This document shows positions 62,413-64,000 of a DNA stretch of 64,000 nucleotides, one piece after another. The stretch's first letter is position 1; each line of letters begins with the position of its first letter. The position numbers and the translations under genes are program-made. The stretch is taken from assembly GCA_013397865.1 (NCBI GenBank), contig VZTI01005024.1, forward strand, positions 120,619-184,618, read 5' to 3'. The notes below the pieces were generated by a model. That model was not told the origin of the DNA. It worked only from the letters and a program-made list of their open reading frames with translations, and made no database searches. This DNA is from Struthidea cinerea. Its lineage: Eukaryota > Chordata > Aves > Passeriformes > Corcoracidae.

Positions 62413-64000
62413 ATCTTGTGTAGTTAAATATTGCTTGACTTTTGCCATCATGGATATCTTTTCCAACCTGTAGCATCTTGGATTTTCCATCTTGCCCTTG
62501 TATGGCTTCTTTCTTTCCTTACCATCTGCTGAGATCTGCTTAGGCTATTCTGGCTGAACTTTCAGTAAGCTAGTATTTCATTACCATGGCATTTCTCAAG
62601 CAATTAACTCCTGTATTTCTTTTCCTAAATTACTGTGTTCATACTGGTGGTACTCTGCAGTTCTGAATGGATGACTTGTTTATGGAGGTATTTTCTACAA
62701 GGCAAATAACAGGGCAAATTGAACTCATGCTTGTGTTGCTCATATTACTCTTCCTGCAAGGGAGAAAGTGCTGTGCAGGGATTTCCTCATACGAGTGGTC
62801 TGGCTTGCCATTATACCTGCTTTTATATACACACTTGGGCTGCTTCATCAGGCCTGCTATAGCTTTGCTTAGAGATAGCAAGCAATGACTTTTTGTATCT
62901 ATTGGGTTCAACCCAGGCAACTTCCATCATTTGTGGGGATTGAACCCTTTAAGTAAAATTAAACCGCAAAAACTAAGCAAATGTTCTCTCAAAAGGAAAG
63001 TAAGGTAGGAAAAGTTGAAGATTTTTTAGTGCAGAGTAGTTCAGTCTCCAGTGATCGATTTTGTTTGCACAGTTTCTTTGGGGTGGGGAAAAGTATTTGT
63101 CATGTCCAGAAAAGAAAGCAGTGCAACTGTTCTGACCTTTACTGTACTAAGTATAACTGAAGAGAGCTGAAACTGCACTTGAGCTCGAATGGTGGAATCC
63201 ATACTGATGTGGGTTTCCTCCTCCCTGCTAGGACTAGGAGAACCTACCAGTTTATCTTAGCTTGTACAGCTGTGTGAATCAGGGTTCTCTAAAGCTGGAC
63301 AAAAAAAGGCTTTTGAACTAGACGGGAGGTGCAGAAGAAATACAGGGCACCAAACAATACTTATATTTTGTTTGGATACCTTATTTTTTTTTTCATGATC
63401 TTGATACCATCCTGTTTTATGGCAAACAAATAATCCACAAAAGCAAGTTATGTCCCACTGTTACTGATGAATATTTATAACAAAATTGAGAATGCTCTCA
63501 GTAAGATAAGCTTTGCTAATTCTTAAGTTTTAATGTATTACAAAAGAGTTGAAATACAGCACAAATTCGAGCTGCCAGTGGGCATAGATTCAATTAATTT
63601 GGAAAAAAATTTGGGCAACTAGTCACCTTAAATGATAGTTTATCATAAGCAGTAAGATTGAAAAAATATCTCAGAGCATGTGAATAATCAGCACTGAATG
63701 TTCATTAGGATTGTGAAAGAGCAGGGCTTAAGTGCTCAGGTGTTGCCTCATGAAGATGTGTCTCTTATATTTTTAAACCTCAAATTTGTCCTGCTAATGG
63801 CAGATAAGGTGTTTCAGCTAGAGAAAGTGGGAATTTCTGCAAGGTTTCCTTGCACAGGGTCGAAAGGTTTTCCCTGTTAGGTGAAAGTGGCAGTCTCTCA
63901 CCAGCAGAAACCAGTTTGTAGCAGTTTGCTAGGACAAAAGACCAAAAGACCAAAAAAAATCCAAAAAACCCCCAAAATCCCCAACACTACCTGCAAAATA
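62413..64000. other. AT-rich unique sequence, no gene recognised
   Basis: No recognisable gene or named repeat. The last 80 bases are A- and C-rich ('aaaagaccaaaagacc' and C-runs), which is low complexity. Confidence 0.5.

Noticed and set aside
1..64000. tRNA, rRNA, or complete retrovirus genes
   Set aside because: I looked for tRNA A/B-box pairs, rRNA-like conserved blocks and gag/pol/env motifs next to the LTRs and saw none. Small RNAs such as miRNAs cannot be excluded without folding and expression data.

Overview
This window looks like vertebrate, specifically bird, nuclear DNA. It is AT-rich and poor in CpG. It carries at least seven recognisable fragments of the CR1 LINE family, whose 3' ends have the typical avian form (plus-strand 'cccttccaacccaaaccattc', or the reverse complement 'aaggttgga'). 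It also has two solo retroviral LTRs of families I associate with neoavian, especially passerine, genomes. There is no bacterial or viral gene organisation. I recognise no intact protein-coding gene, rRNA or tRNA. The window reads as intergenic sequence or part of a very long intron.

Layout from left to right. 1-15.5 kb is AT-rich unique sequence with an old CR1 relic (about 2.6-2.85 kb), a small CR1 3' end (7.0 kb), and TAGA (10.9 kb) and TAAA (11.5 kb) microsatellites. 15.5-17.7 kb holds a solo LTR with a perfect 5-bp target-site duplication, followed by a 1.1-kb CR1 with decayed reverse transcriptase coding. 17.7-34 kb is mostly unique AT-rich sequence with homopolymer and simple repeats and one exon-like open segment near 20.8-21.0 kb. 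34-43 kb contains an assembly gap (45 N), a CR1 3' end, a diverged CR1 relic, a second solo LTR with a perfect 5-bp duplication (38.27-38.86 kb), a coding-like patch around that LTR, and a CR1 fragment truncated at both ends. 43-57 kb is mostly unique sequence with a GC-rich CR1-related block (46.4-47.05 kb) and a CR1 3' end (50.0-50.4 kb). 57-64 kb has a long G/T-rich and poly-T tract beside a partial LTR, a stretch resembling a conserved regulatory element (59.5-59.95 kb), and a 766-bp hexanucleotide array (61.63-62.40 kb).

The elements do not form a pathway. Mobile elements inserted at different times and decayed to different degrees: the two LTRs with intact duplications are the youngest-looking, the CR1 copies are older and carry stops and frameshifts, and the relics near 2.7 kb and 36.4 kb are oldest. 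The CR1 copies lie in both orientations; the two LTRs with mapped ends are both on the minus strand.

I found no convincing undescribed biological system. The observations most worth a second look are the long, very uniform TATATC array, the coding-like patch that the second LTR interrupts, the exon-like segment near 20.9 kb, and several stretches that look like conserved non-coding elements. Family names come from memory of repeat consensus sequences and were not checked by a search.
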